The notes under the pieces: model-generated
Told to the model about the DNA's origin: nothing
Database searches by the model: none
The model's input: only the letters and a program-made list of their open reading frames with translations
Shown here: piece after piece, positions 37,001 to 52,000 of the stretch
Numbering within the stretch: the first letter of the stretch is position 1
How the letters are laid out: each line of letters begins with the position of its first letter
Program-made: the position numbers and the translations under genes
Origin: Psettodes erumei
Taxonomy: Eukaryota; Chordata; Actinopteri; Pleuronectiformes; Psettodidae
Direction of reading: 5' to 3'
DNA: 64,000 nucleotides
Assembly (NCBI GenBank): GCA_016785225.1
Contig: JAFBJZ010000512.1
Coordinates: 3,633,001-3,697,000, forward strand

Positions 37001-40000
37001 GTGAGAGAGGAGATCTGTGATTGAAATGTCTTTTTTTTCCAAGCAGCAAACATATTTACAAGGTGCAGAGAGAGAAAAGAGACCTGCGTATCCTGAAGGT
37101 AGTCCAACAGGCCGAGACAAAATACTGTATATACTTCAAACAGGTCATAATTTAATTACGTTTACTGTTCAACCAGTGTTGCCTTAGATTGATTGTTGAC
37201 AATGAGGCAGAACAAACATGGAGAGGAGTTCGGGGACAACGTGTGATAACGTCCACGCCACACAGGGGACGCAGCGTTTACGCTTTGCACTGTATCAGAT
37301 TACCAGAGGCGATAACACGCCAACCTCAGGCTTCTGTTGCTTGTAACAACAAAGCAGCCTAATTACAGACGAAAGGCGTACCCGTGCACTGGGCCTCGTC
37401 GGACCAGTCCCCGCAGTCGTTCTCCCCGTCACACTTCCACCACGTGGGAATACAGCGTCCGTTTTTGCACTCGTACTGGAAATACCGAGAGCAGCCCGGG
37501 ACCTCGGTGGGGGCAGCTGAGGCACACAGAGCAAAAGTTCAACACAACGCGCACTTCCCTTTTTTTGGAGAAGAAATTCTGCAGAACAAAACCGTGTAAT
37601 TTATGTTTCATTCATTCATCCTATTGTTTGCGTACGGCGTGCTCCTCCAACCCAGTTTGATGAAAATATTTTTGAGCGTCATGCCCTTCTCCTTCCTCAC
37701 CGCAGTTGGCTTCATCAGAGTAATCCCCGCAGTCGTCCATGCCGTCACACTTCCACTCCAGGCTCACACACACTCCGTTGGCACACTGGAAGGTGTAGGC
37801 GTCACACACTTTGCCAAATTCCGACGGCGTGGCTGAGAGAAAGCACAAAGTCACTTTGGATCAGTCTTTTAATTTCATTAATCTGTAAGTGCAATGTGTC
37901 CAACAATATGAGGTTTGACAGAGAAAGCATCTGGCAAACGCCATCACTGGTCGATTTATACTTTCAACTGATACAGCTGCGCTCTGGCTTTTAAGGAACT
38001 GCAGATTTTGATCCTTAATTAATGTCCCACATTAGCGAGTGACAGGATCCTCATTAATCCAGGGGCACAGGGCCTGCAACTCTGGAGCAGGGACCCGTGA
38101 ACACGGCAGACTTCCCACTGTCCCACAGTAGAGGTCTTGGCTGATTAATTGGATTTTTTATAAAAAGGATTTAGCAGAACTTTGGCCAATGGCTGCGCTG
38201 CCTCCACCAGTCACGTGTAAGCCGTTTTTCGCACAGACACTCCTTTCATAAAGTCAAAGAAATGCCACCATGTCCCTGAGATCATTGCTTAGCCTATTTC
38301 GATCAAAATATCTGCGTGCTCCTGATAATAATCTCAACATTTGTAAAAAAAGGCCACGAAACAGCAACACCTGAGACAATCTGCTGATGGATCGGTCGAC
38401 AGTCCACAGCCCCTAAGGGTGTGTTGGATGGGATTTTTTCAGGTCGTTGTCTAACTCTTTGCCGTACCCACGGCTCCTTGATTCACTCTAACGGAACTTT
38501 ATAGCATCGACTGGGGGTTTAGGGTTGGGTGATGAGTGTAGTCAGCGCGGGGCTTTCTCAGGTCAAGTACGGTGACTCGGTCCGCATGCACGCATGTGTT
38601 GCAAGAGTGTTGCTCACCACACCCGGCGTACTCGCTGTCCTCATCAGATCCGTCTTCACAGTGTTTGATCCCATCGCACACCAAAGACTGAAACAGGCAC
38701 TGTGCTCGGTTCTTACACACAAACTCCATGTAGCGAGTGCACAGGGGGTCTGCGGGTGAACGAAAGCCAGAATGAATCGAAATGAATGTGAATTATTGCC
38801 GTCTGTTCAGATTTGGTGGAGTGACGACTCTGAGGAGGAGGGGGACTTCTGGCGCACCGGCGGCCTCGCATCTCGCCCTCCCCAGGGTCGCGCAGAAGGC
38901 GTCGCTCACCACAGTTGTGCTCATCAGCGCCATCTGGACACTCCTTGATGCCGTTGCAGTGGACGGTGGCTGGCAGGCAGGTGTCGTTGGAGCAGAGGAA
39001 GCCTTTACAGCGAGTTCCCTCTGGGAACAGAGAGCACAAACTAGATGAAATATTTCCGCTAGCCAAGAGCAATTGGTTTTATAAAGCTGGTTCTGACGAC
39101 TAAGTAATGTTCTTGTACTTTTGGGCCGCTCTGTATCAGCAATGTAAATGTTTGCATATTTTTTGTGTGTTCTTTGATATAACAGACCTATTCTTTTATT
39201 TTCCTTCAACCAGTATGTTGGTAAAATCACCACCTCTGTACGTGATTTATTAAAAAAAAATCATGCATTCACATCTCATCAAGATAATTCGGCACCATCG
39301 CTTCATTTACAGCACAGAGATGACAATATTAACACCAGAGTAGACAGGGCGACTGCGTGGAGCATTTGATGCTGACTCACCACAGCGTCGAGGGTCTTCA
39401 TCCGAGTCATCCTGACAGTCGTCGTCGCCGTCGCACATCCAGCGCTGCGGTATACAGTGACCTGTGTGACACTGGAAGCTGCTGGCCTCACACGTATGGT
39501 GGCCCACTGGGGACAAAGCACAGAGAGCCTGAAGGTTCAAATGAGCTTTTTTTTTTTCTCGTGACTTATAAAGGTGCGCTACCACTGCTACACACCATGT
39601 TGTCCTTTTTCAGTTTAGTGTTTATTTAAAATGTAACCAGTAACCTGTGCAGTTGGCCTCGTCTGACCAGTCTCTGCAGTCGTTGTCTCCGTCGCACCTC
39701 CACGCCTCGCGGATACAAACTCCTCGTGCACATGTGAACTCCCCGGGGCCACACTGGTGAGACTCTGGGAAATGTGCCGACAGTACAGGTAGAGTTAGGG
39801 CTTGAAAATATGATCCCCGTGATGTCATTTGTTCAAAAGTAAAGTAAAACCGTTGCCTATTAACATCTGCACAGAGCATCGCAAGCATCATTGTGAACAA
39901 ATCGGTCACTGTAAACATTATTTTACTACACAACATTAATGCTAACAGTCTGTCAACACAACCAGCACCACAGCTTACCACAGTGCTCTTCATCACTGTT

Positions 40001-43000
40001 GTCCCCGCAGTCATCTTCATGGTCACATTTGAAGGCAAGGGGGATGCAGGAGCCTGAGGCCATGCAGCGAAACTGGTTGGAGGGGTCGCAGGTGGTAGTG
40101 GCTGAAAGTGGACAGGGCACAAATAAAAGACAAATAAAATAACGCCACCCCTAAAAGAAACAGCTTTTTTTATATGCAGAGTGAACTACTCACGACACTC
40201 CTGTTCGTCGCTCATGTCTCCACAGTCATTGTCGCTGTCGCACTTCCAGATGCTGCTGATGCAGCGGCCGTTGGAGCAGCGGTACTGGTTGGGCAAACAG
40301 CTGTGCTCTGAATGGAGGAAAACAAGGGTCACAGGCAAGCACCGATTAATCAGCGGGTCCCCTCTGAGCTGAAGGCCTAGTTTCCAACAGAGACAAGATC
40401 GCACACGTATGTCTCCCAGCGCGCGATCGCTGTGATCCGGCACTAATGTGAATTTCGTCTCACCCGTCTTGACGCAGGTGTTGCTTTGGAGCTGGTAGCC
40501 GGTGGGACACTGGCACTGCAGCTCGCCGTTGGGCATTGTTACGGTTGGAGTGCCCTCCGGGCAGACGCAGGTGTGTCGGTGGCCCGGCTGAGGCAGGCAC
40601 AACAGGCTGCAGGGCTGGTCGGCACAGGCGTTGTGGCCTGGAAGACAATCATTCAAGTTCAGTTTGGACACTAATACAGCATCGCTCTCTAAGCAGTAAT
40701 CCTGACAGCTCACATCTACCTGTAGTCGATACAGGTTAGTTAATCAATGTGTATCTGAAATTTGATAAAGACCCATTACTTGCAGTAAACTTTCGCGCAT
40801 TTGATTCATGTTATTCCTGGTGAGCTGCTTCAAGCCATTTGGCTACGATTCCACTCTCCGCTCCGTACCTCGATTTTTCCCCTTGTAGAAGATCTTGAGG
40901 TCCATGACTCCAGTTAGTCTGCCAACAATCAGCTCGTTGCTCTGGGAACCACCTTTTGGAGCTTTGAAGATTCCCATCCTGGACCAGTCGTCCCAGTACA
41001 GGTCATTCTGAAAAGAACATTCAGCAACAACAAGCTTCTGAAAGCTATTCAGTAATAGACAGCCTTTTCATTATATTTCAAAATTCTAGTCCAACTTTTT
41101 TTCCTTTAACATTTTTTTTCGTTTTTTCAAAGTACATACATGTACTGGCTCACCTTGAAGACAGCAATGGCATACGGGTGGGGCAGCCCCTCCATGAGAA
41201 CGCTCCGCTGGCCCCCGGTGAAGTCGGCCCTCTCGATGCGGTCACTGTAGGCTTCGGTCCAGTACAGCCAGTGGTCGTCGGCGGTGATCCCGTTGGGCCA
41301 GCGCACGCCCTCCGACACGATGCAGGACACATTGGTTCCGTCCATGTAGCTCCGGTAAACACCGGCTGCTCGGTCTCCCCAGTCGGTCCAGAACATCAGA
41401 CTGTGGGTAGTTGAAAGTACCAATTTCACTCAAATCGGACTTAATCTTTAATTAAGTACATTGTTTATTGTCATAAGGGGGGCAAGAATTAACATGGACA
41501 CATCAACCTGTTTGTCTGTTGTAAGAAGAAATTTGACAAGGTTGCAAAGAATGATACAGTTCCAAAACAAAATAAACTAATGATAGGAATTTATGTGATT
41601 TATCTGACTGATTGTAAATGTGTGTAAACTGCTAGTTAATTCCAGTTTGCCTGGACGATGGACACTGAGTGACTCCTTCCTTAAAAATAAAAGGCCTTAT
41701 TTGCCCCAAATACGCAAGACTGGAGAAAAGGGAAGTGAATACAGTGGTGCAAAATTAAATACTTTACTGACAAACACAAAAAGGGAATAAATATTGAACG
41801 TCGCAGAGAGGTAGATGCCAGCTGCGCTCATCTTAAATGAAAGCAGAAGTGTGTCTGCAGAAGTGGAACCAACATGTAAGCATGTGAATTTGAGATGAGT
41901 GAGGACATTTTTGGAAAGTGTTTGTCTAGTCATTCCTTCCTCTAAGGGAAGTTTATGGGTTGAGGTTAGAATGACTGTAAATCTAGGTAAAGGATGGGAT
42001 TAGGCTTGGAGTCGTGATGGTTGGAGCCATGATCCATTTCCGCACCAATCTGAATGATGGGCATCAGTTTAGGGGTTAGGCATAATTAAAGTTTTACTTC
42101 TTACATTGACTTTCAAATAAGAGGGGGGAAAAAAAATCAATGTTTTGAATTTTTTTCAATTAATTACAATTTAACAGCCTCATAAATCATTAACTTGAAC
42201 AAAGGACCACACACTCAATTTTAGAGCGATAGCAGGTTTTTGGTAATGCAGTGTGAACTGCAGATTGTGCGGGGTTAGAGAACCTATTCTAATAATGAGC
42301 CTCTCCATAGTGTAAGTACAGACTTAAAAGTGTGTGTGTGTGTGTGTGTGTGCGTGCGTGCGTGTTAACCTGTCTCCGGGAAGCAGAACCAGCGCACGGG
42401 GAAGTTCCAGGACGGAAGAGTTGAGCAGAGTGTGGCGCAAGTCTCCATCAGGGTTAGAAACCTGCAAACGCAACAACATGGCGACTTTTTACACGTCTGT
42501 GTGCTTTCTCATGCTCAGTGTCGTGACCTCTGATGACCTCCGCTCGGCATCCGATTAAAGACATTTTTACAAGGTTATAGGTTAGTGGGAAAATATACTG
42601 ATCACAAGTTTATTTTAGGAGAAGATGTCTAAGTACGACTCCCGTCCACACAGCACAACTTGCTTTTGCATACACGTCATTGATGTTTGCTGATTATAAG
42701 CAGTAAACATGAAGTGTGAGGCATGTAAAACATAATAATCATGTTTAAAGAACAGGGCTCAGATGGAGCTACAGCTGTAAATGCAGTATATAGACAGATG
42801 AGTGGTATCCCGGGTCGTGTAACACTTTTTGTCGTTTAACAATGCTGACTGCATGTCTCTGCAGACGCTTTCGCACCTCAATCTTCTGCGCGCCGGCATC
42901 AACCCAGTAGAGCAGTCTACTGATGGGGTCAAAGGTCAGGGCCTCCACGTTCAGGAGGTCTTTCCTCACCACAACCTCCTGACCCGTGCTGCCATTCAGA

Positions 43001-46000
43001 CAAAGACGCTGCAGGAGACAGAGAGATAATCATGGAGACGCAACCCCTGAAGCCTTGGGATAAACACTGAAGACAAATGATATGATTGTGGCGTGTAATG
43101 ATGAGCAGTAACATTCGTTCCATAAGGCAGAAAATCCCACTTTGGCAAGGCGTCCGTGTCTAATAAACAAAACAAAACCTGCTGTTGGTCTGGTTGCCGC
43201 CCGCAGGAGTTAGTCCCTCACCTGTATCGTGTCTAATGAGATGTCAGCCCAGTACAAGCAGTTCTTGTCATAGTCAAAGTCCAGAGCCACAGCCTCCCTG
43301 AGGCCGGCCAAAGGCAGGGCCTGGTCTGTGCCCGTGGCCAGGTCATACCGATGGATGGAGTTCCTCACGGCATACAGGATGAACTCGTTGCTCTCTGCAA
43401 GAAGACGAGAGGCGCGGCCGATTAGAAGAGACACTTCAATTCACATATGAATTACGTATCAATCACAAGACAAAGTCTTGGTTCCTCCTATTTCAAGACT
43501 CAGACATCTTAACGTATGATTTTCCAAAGATGCACTGGCGTACAGAAGATCCATTTCTTGATTTACTTCGCAGATTAACTCTGACTCAACCAGACAGTTT
43601 TCTAATCCAAATCATCCCAAAATTCCATCTTCTCCACCAAACCCTGTGATCTAGAACCTAACCCAACCCCTACACAGTCATTCTACAGGCAGGTAACCAA
43701 CAAAGCAGCAGCAGGTAGCAAAAGCTAGCTGTGTATGTTGCAGTATAACAGCACCTTTAAAACAATGGCAATTTTTTGCAGAGTAACACAAAGAAAGCGC
43801 AGCAATGTGCCGAAGAAGACAGCTTTACCTCCGACGGGACATGGCAGCATCTCTCCATCCAGCCTCGACTCCACGTCCCCTCCACTGCAGCTGTCCCCTG
43901 GTACCTTCCTGTAGCTGCAGCAGGGACAGAAGAGTTTTTCCTTCCACTAAAAACTTGGTGGTGGTGCCAATGACTTCAGCTCCTAATTATTATGTCGCGA
44001 GCAGCAGGTGAGGGGAGGCCGTGTTTGCACTCATGCATTTGAGCTCAGTTTGGGAATGAGAGTCAGGGCTTTAAGCTCAAGCTAACCCTTTAACAATCAC
44101 CTGCATTATCTCGCGCTGGATGAAGGGATATGTCGGCAGACGTGACGCTGCCGAACCGCAGAAAGGCCGCGGCCACTTACCCTTTGCTGCGGCGGTAGGT
44201 GGTACCAACGGGACATGGAACTGGAGGAGCGTAGAGGTCGCCTGAGAACTCGGGGTCGGGCACACACACCTGCAGAGACAGGTCTTCGCTCAGCTTGAAG
44301 CCGTAGTCGCTGGAAGGAGGAAGTGGAGGAGGACGAGAAGGAAAAAAAAAAAACAACCAGTTAACGTCTGCCTATGTGATTATTGGCAGCACCCGATGTG
44401 CATTTTAAGACGGACCGGTTATGAGTCGTGATGGGAGCTCCAGGAGCAATAAAAATGTGCAGCGTAAGCTTAAACCGGTGTCTTGCTTTGCCAGCATTAC
44501 TACTGAATGAAGAGTCAGACACCAGCCAGTCACTTCCGTCTACCTCTGAAGTCCTACCCACACGACACATAACGAGCACAGATTTTAATTTTCAACCCCC
44601 GCAGGCATTTCAGCTAAGTCATTGCACTGCAGTGTGACAGAATTTGCATCATCTTGTCCCGAAGAGCTGGTCACCAGTTAACCCTGGATGTTAGAATACT
44701 TGCATGGACAGTTTTGCGCAGCTAATTACAAGGATGTTGCAGCCTCCTTGGCGTCTTATTCTCGCCTCTCTCCTCGGCCCACGATACACTAGAATATTAG
44801 AGGTTTTCAATCTCTGGGTTTTGGTGAACATATGTTCCGTGTAACATGTGTTGAACTGACTGAACGGGGATGAAAAGTTAGGAGTATAAAGTCTGCTCCC
44901 AGCCAAGACACACAAGGGCATGATGTCCCAGATGGTACGGACTGTGCCTCATTCCTCTCCTTCAGGTAACAGAAGTCACAACCTCTTGTTTCTTTATAAA
45001 ATCAAGTCAGTCCAACCGGAGCTTCCTATAATGATAAATGTGCCCGTCTCGGACTCCAGGTGGGGCCGCGACAACACCTCGGCAAAAAAACGCTGCTGAA
45101 AATGGAGGAGCGCGATGAATGTGAATGTTTTGTGCATGTACGGGACCCCGACCATTCATAGTCCTGGCGCGTGCAGGAGCAGTTGGAGATGGTGACGGGC
45201 CGGTCGAAGTCTTCTCCGTTGAAACACGTGGCGTGGGGGGCCCGCCTCTTAAACGTGATCTCTCTGCCCAACAGGCACTCGTTGCCGTGCTCATCAGAAG
45301 GAGACCAGCGCTTGTAGTCAGCTTCTGAACACGGCACACCTGGAAAACGAAAAAGAAAAATCGATCGATAGATATTTGGCCCCCACACGGATCTAAAAAT
45401 GACTTGTTACATTTCTTTCTCCTCGAGAAAGAAGAGAGTTTCAAGTGATAAAATACCTGGATACATGTATAAATATTCTGTTAAGTACTGTATGTCTGCA
45501 GTATAAACCTCCAAATAGCTGTCGTATGCTGTTGTTGCTAAGAGCTGAGAATCTCTAAGGCAGGAGCGCTCCATGTGAGCCGCCCCCTCCCTCTCAAACC
45601 TACCCAGAACGTCAGAGGTGTTGACCTGAAGGATGAGCCAGCTGTGCCTCTGGTTAGCGTAGGAACCGAAGATGGTGAAGATGGTGCTCTTCTCCCCTGG
45701 CTCCGTCAGCAGCTGATAAACATACACCTCCCGGTCCGAGAACTGAAAGTCGGTCCACGTCTCGCCTTCGTTGGTGCTGAACCTGACGGGGACACGGCCC
45801 CCGTGTTTAGCTCTTCAGCCCTTTCATAGGCGTTTTAACCAAGTAAGCGAGGGACCGGGGTAAGAAAACTGCATGTGAGCGAGGTCGCTCACATGTAAGC
45901 AGCCTGCAGCATTGCTGTCGTCTTAGATATGTTTTATTACACCTCTGCTTACCGAGGGAAGGTTGATATGCTTTTTCACATGCTTACATTCCGCTGATTA

Positions 46001-49000
46001 ATAAGCACATCCACCGGGGCAGGTGGGGTTTATGTGCTTCACTCCACAGATTCCCCCAAGGTGGTTCGGCAATTTATTTCCTTCCTTAGGGGAATGTTTG
46101 AAGGGGCCATTTGAACTTACTTGAGATGTGTGGTGGCGCCTCCTTGTGCAATAGCCATCAGGATACCACCATGGTCGCCCCATGTGTAGAAATGCGGGCC
46201 TGCCAGTGCCTGGATCATAGAAAGCAGGGGCGGTTAATTGTCAGAACGCACTGTGCATAATAGGCCATAAAAACTCTTTACCTGTGGCCTGGGAAATACA
46301 AAGCTTAATTTAAGTGGAGGAGCTAATCTATGGGCATTTTAATGAACATTGGGGTGAGGCCATATGGGTCTCAGAAATTCACAAAATTTAGTTAAAAGTC
46401 AAGTAAGGTAAAGACTGTAAATACCACTGTCATAAAAAATGTAAAAAAAAATATTAAACGCAGGTTATGCTTCATGATGAGAGGGAATTGTAATGATTGT
46501 TTCCATCTAACAATACCTGTTTTTCAACAACTACGGAGGAGTTAAAGCAAAACCGCAGATAAATCTATCGTGCTTGCGCAGCTTGGCAGGCACTGAAACG
46601 AAATCCATGGCAACATGTAAAACCCCATTAACAGACAGTGCTGTTCGTTTATCCGTGTCAGATGTTATACTGACCTCTCTCCACCGGGCTCCAGCACTGC
46701 TAGATACATACACATTAGGTTTGCTGGCCAGGTTCCTGCCCACAGAGCCTGCAACCAGGGGACAAGCAGGCATTTCACACAGAGACATTATAGAGGTTTC
46801 CCCTGAATATTACAGACTTGGTGTGGCTGCCGTTGTTATTTCCACATACGGAAAAATGTGTAACCCAAGAACTCAAACCATAGCATTCTGTATCTTTTTA
46901 GGCATGTGGCCTTTGCATGCACTGGCAAATACTTTCCTCTGACAGCGTGTTATTTTATAAGGCAGATCACCAGGAATGATCTGCGCAGCCGATTCACAAG
47001 GAAATAGGCTCAAATCAAACACACAGATATGGAACGTGATCATCCTGGGTTTTTTTTTTCATTTGTTTTGAGAAAACTACTAAGAATCTACAGCCATGCT
47101 ATTGACTGTGATGAAGATCGTCAAAAAGGAACAAAGCATCTTTTCCAGTTTTCCACAGTTACTGTTGCGAGGTCATTATGAATTGGAAGTTGCCCCGTTG
47201 AAACCGTTCAGCACAACAAACCCTTACAAGTTTGTATTGAGCGTCAAGCCATTTATCACTTCCAGATTTCAGAAGTTGTGAGCTTTGTGTTGCCTAAAAC
47301 CTGGGAGGACAATGAGGCGTTTGTTTAATTTCCACTGGATAGCAGCTATGTTATGTTAATGTGCCGTGTACTGTTATGGCCTGGGCTGATGGATGAATCA
47401 CAATGTCGACCTGCCGGCGGAGTCGAGGGGGGAGCGAGGGGAACGCCGAAGTCAGTAAGCCACTATAGCATGGCTGAGAACACTTCCCATCTTTGCCATA
47501 GCTTTATGTCATGGATGTTCTCTCAGCGTTCAGCCTAACATCTGGATCAGCTATATGTTGGCAACAGTCAAAATGAACGATGGTGTCCCCCAAATTTTCT
47601 TACATCATCTATTTATGGAGATACAAACAAAATTACAGTTGTGTTTGATCGCAGTTGCAATAAAAAATAACCTCCAATTTGAACTATTATGGATGGACAG
47701 ATAGATGGAAACACAGATTGTATGAATTCAAGAATAATCATTCTTTCTCAATAATACTTTCAAGCTGCCATGACAGTCACACATGTGGAGGAAGTGAGCA
47801 GCTCAGGCAGCGTATGCGGATGTGACTGTGCAGTTTGTGTGTCCGTGCCTGCCCGTATTCATGAGTGTCTTTGACCCGTTGAGTGCCCGCTGGGTGCTGC
47901 AGCAGTAATTAGCTCATCTGTTTGAGAATGATAATAAAGCGAATGGCACCCGCGATTGCCCCCCCCTCTCACTCTTTCTTTCCCCCTCTCTCCATGCCCA
48001 TTATCTACTAAGAATTTAATTAGAGGGTCTCACTGGGTGGAGGGAAAAGCAGTCTCCTAAACACTGCAGAGTATCAACAAATCGATGCTCTCCCCCCCCA
48101 GCAGAGGCAAAGCGGCTTCAATCTGCAGGGAAGATCTCTGCTTAAGCATCGGAGGGGAGAAGCTCCTTCTACCTCCCTGTCACTGAACCCATCGGTCTGC
48201 AACATGTGGAAACAGTTTTCTCCTTCTCTTATGACATTTCATTTTGACTTTCTGCATGTCTGCGAGGCACACCAAACCTCACCACCAAACACTGACACAA
48301 CGGCAAGTTTCTGGTACCTTCGGCACAGGAACCCAGCCACATTTCCTGTGTTTAAGGAAGTGGACATTTACAGAGCGAGACAGAGACTCTGCTCGAGACA
48401 CACAGGGGAAGGTTTGTAGGTTTGTATGACTTGCTTCCCGTCTCGGATGAAGTTATCTGAATTATCAGAACAAGAGGAAGTGGGTGACTAACGCAAAAAA
48501 CATGGGCCTGCGTGACTGCCGCTCTGTCAGTGAGACCACCCACCAACAGATGGCACCCAGTGTCTTCATCTGTCTTGACTTAGAGAACTGTAAGATTTGT
48601 CAGAATCTGTCTTGACTTAGAGAACTGTCAGAAACACATGTTCGGGCTAAAGGGCTTATTTTATGATGCAGTTCCAAACATTAATTGACGTGGTTACAAA
48701 AATACATTTCTTGAAACGCTCTCTTGTCAGTGACGGTCGGAGCACGTTATCCCACCTGTGGCCATGATGACTCCGGGTGCAGAGTCCTTGGATAAGATGG
48801 GCATCCTCCTCAGCTGGATGTTGAACAGCTGGCTCCAGCGCTGGGCCAGGTGAAGAGAGCAACCTTTGCTGAGCTGAAGGAGAGGGGAGGAGGCAAGAAT
48901 CCAATGACACGGTCTAATTGTTTCTGTCAGCCCTCTTCTCCCCTGCGTTAATCCTAAACAACATTGACCTTTCCTTTCTGTGAGCTTATGCGTCCACAGT

Positions 49001-52000
49001 ACAAGTATTATTTTATGAATGCTAATTATTTCAACTAGTAGACAAGTGTAAGCAAGGTAAAAAAAAAAAAATAGCGGTCTACCACTGAGATGAATGCATG
49101 GATGTTGGAAACGCTGCCGTGAGGGCAAAGGTCAAGCTCATTGAACAGGCTAAGCTAGCTTTCCTACCCCGCAGCCGCTGTAGACGCAGCGCAAGTTGTC
49201 CACGTGTGAAAGGTGAAAGGCTTCGTCAAGTCTGTATCTCATTTTAAGAAACAGTCAAGACGACCGAATGGTGAATGAAAGGGTGTTGCTGCTTTCATCT
49301 TAACGAGCTAACACGAGCTAGGTCTGGAAAAAAAAATCTTTCATTCCACCGTGCTGCTCAAATGCTGCTGGCGGCTACCGGCAACATTCAAGGTGGACTG
49401 TCGTTTGTGTGTCACTCAATCCATGATGACATTATGAATCAGCCAATACACCTTAAATGTCGATATGACAACTGACCATAATAAAGTGTATGTGAATTTC
49501 CCACCGGGTTAGGCGAAGTGCGCATGTTCGCTTTCCTCGCTTGGAGAGAAAGGTGGCAGAGCATCTATCGCGCGGGTTCGTCCACATACTGTACCTGGCA
49601 TTCCACGGTTCCCCCCAGGCTGTCGGCAGCAGGTGGCTGAAGCAGCTCCCACGTTCCTCCCTTGTCGAAAGTGATGACAGATCGCATGTTGTCCTCGCTG
49701 ACCGAGCCGTTGATGAGCGTGGCGATGAAGACGCCTCGCAGGCCCTCTACGCGGTGCAGGTCTGCAAAAGGCTCGTTGGCAAAGTACCTGAAACGCACAG
49801 AGGGGACACATGATAGGAGAGTCAGGGAGAAAAGCTCAAGATTTTATTTTATTTGTCTATGTGTCTGATATTACAAGGATTCCAATCTGATATGCTTTGT
49901 ATTCAGTGAATATCTCCTCGCTGTCAGCTAGTTGTCTGTTCTTGTGTGTGTGTGTGTGTGTGTGCTGAAAAACAATGTGGTGTTCCTACGCAGCCATCTG
50001 GAAAAGGGAAACAAACGGAGTGGTGCAGACACAACACTAATCCAGGCAATCAACAACAAAAACATTCACACTCGCACATGGGAAGGATTGGAAACCTGGC
50101 ACATGAATATGGTTAGTGCCATTTTAAGGATTACCAGGTAAAAAAAAAACTGATGCTATCAGAACTAAACTGTGCAGTATGCAAACCACAGCCTTGCGAA
50201 ACAGGATGCGCGCTAGATGTAGTAAGAGCTGCACACAACTTTTGGACATACAGTGTAGACCTGCAAACGATGAGGCTTATGGTTATCCGTCTTTGGCTAA
50301 AAAGCCAAGTTCCCAAAGGGCACGGGATGGAGGAATACAGCCAGACCCCTCCATAAACTGCTTAAAACAGTCTTTTGGTTCAGGGGGAGGTTGGGTAGTG
50401 GAGTTGTTGATTCCTGTAATGATGTTCTTTTATGCTGTAGCATCAACTTTGCCTTGTACTACTGAAAACACTGGCCGATTGGACGAACTCCCATTCCGGG
50501 ATGATTGAAGTGGTGCAGGTTTCCCCTCAGACTCTGGAGAGGCTGGGTCTGATGAAGACAGAGCGGCGTAGATGTGCTCCGGTGCTGGTTTAAGAGGATC
50601 TAATAGGTTTCGTAGGCTCTCAGTGTTTTTCTTTCCCGACAGAGATGCAGCTTTATCTTGTCTTATCTCAAAAAAAATTCTCTGCGAGCAAGGACAGAAA
50701 CTGGGATGACTGAATGCTACAGACAGGCCCAGACGTGGTACTGGATAATGTGGATACTCATTCAGAGTTTCTTTTTTTGCCTTTGAGAATAAGAGACTTC
50801 TCTTGGTTATTTCTTAGTTTTTCCCCCATAAGCTCTACCATACTCCGAGTTTCTATCTGCCGGTCTCCGTCACTATGGTTGCTCCCCTCTTCAGCCCTGG
50901 CAAACCAATCATTGCTGGTTGATGTAAAATGCCTCCCTACTGGGGCACAGCACGGGAATATCTCCACAGACACCAAATGTAAACCTCCCATATCATGCAA
51001 AATACCGACACGTTGACTTGCTGCTGATAGGCTTAATCAGCATTGTGTGAAGTTGTTTGGCAAGCGCTATGATGTAACAGACGCACTAATATGTTCCCAC
51101 TCTATGCTTTGCACTACACTTCACAGGGAAACATAGCTTTTTTTTTTAGTAAAAGACATTTGTTTGACGGATAATGTGACGACCAAAGAAATTAGATTGT
51201 TGATGCAAGAGGCCATAATAATTCTAATGAGGAATTTGGCATCCTGATCCGACTTCTGGTGTCTGGGGCCGATGTTGTGTCTGAATGATATGCAAATGTA
51301 TTGAAGTAGACACAGTTTGAATGCGAGAGTTTCTGATAAGTAAATATTACAATAATTTAAATTGGGTTCAAAAATAGTTAAATAGTACTGCATATTACAC
51401 TGTTCTTTAGCAGTAAATGCCTAAATGCTAAGTATAGTTCATAATGGTAATTGTAGACTAACTACCAACACAGATTATTATAAATTATGAACTATCCCTG
51501 TCTATTATTAAAAAGTATTCAAGCTGAAAATGAATTTTGAGAGAAATCCTCAGGCCTAACACCTTCAGACAGAGATAGCTGCGAGCTACATATGAAACAG
51601 GGTCAGGGGCCCAGAAATCCAGAAGGAGTCGGTGTTGCTCCTGCACACTGCAAAGAGCGAGAGATTGTGTCACGCATCAGATTAGTATACCTGCTGGATC
51701 CTTGCCCATGAAGGTATTCCAAGCACATGCAACTATGTCTTGATCCAGGAGAAGATCCAGGGGCTCAGGGCGGAAAATGGGTGAAGGGCTAAAGTTAATA
51801 GGTGCACACTGCGGTATTAACACTTCTATTGAAGTGCGAAATGTGAATGCTTCTTCCACCACGGATGAAGCCATGAAAATGTGCAATATGCTGGGACAGA
51901 ACAGTGGCTGATTTATCGTCCCAGACAAAGATTTTTATTGAACGTGGCTTATTCATTTTTGTGGCCCTGGCACTTAATAATCAGATGATCTCACTTTTGT

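Noticed and set aside
40186..40713. single 175-codon frame joining the EGF and first class A module
   Set aside because: Intron 18 happens to be open in this frame, but GT-AG borders and phase-1 junctions place two exons (40,464-40,637 and 40,194-40,307).
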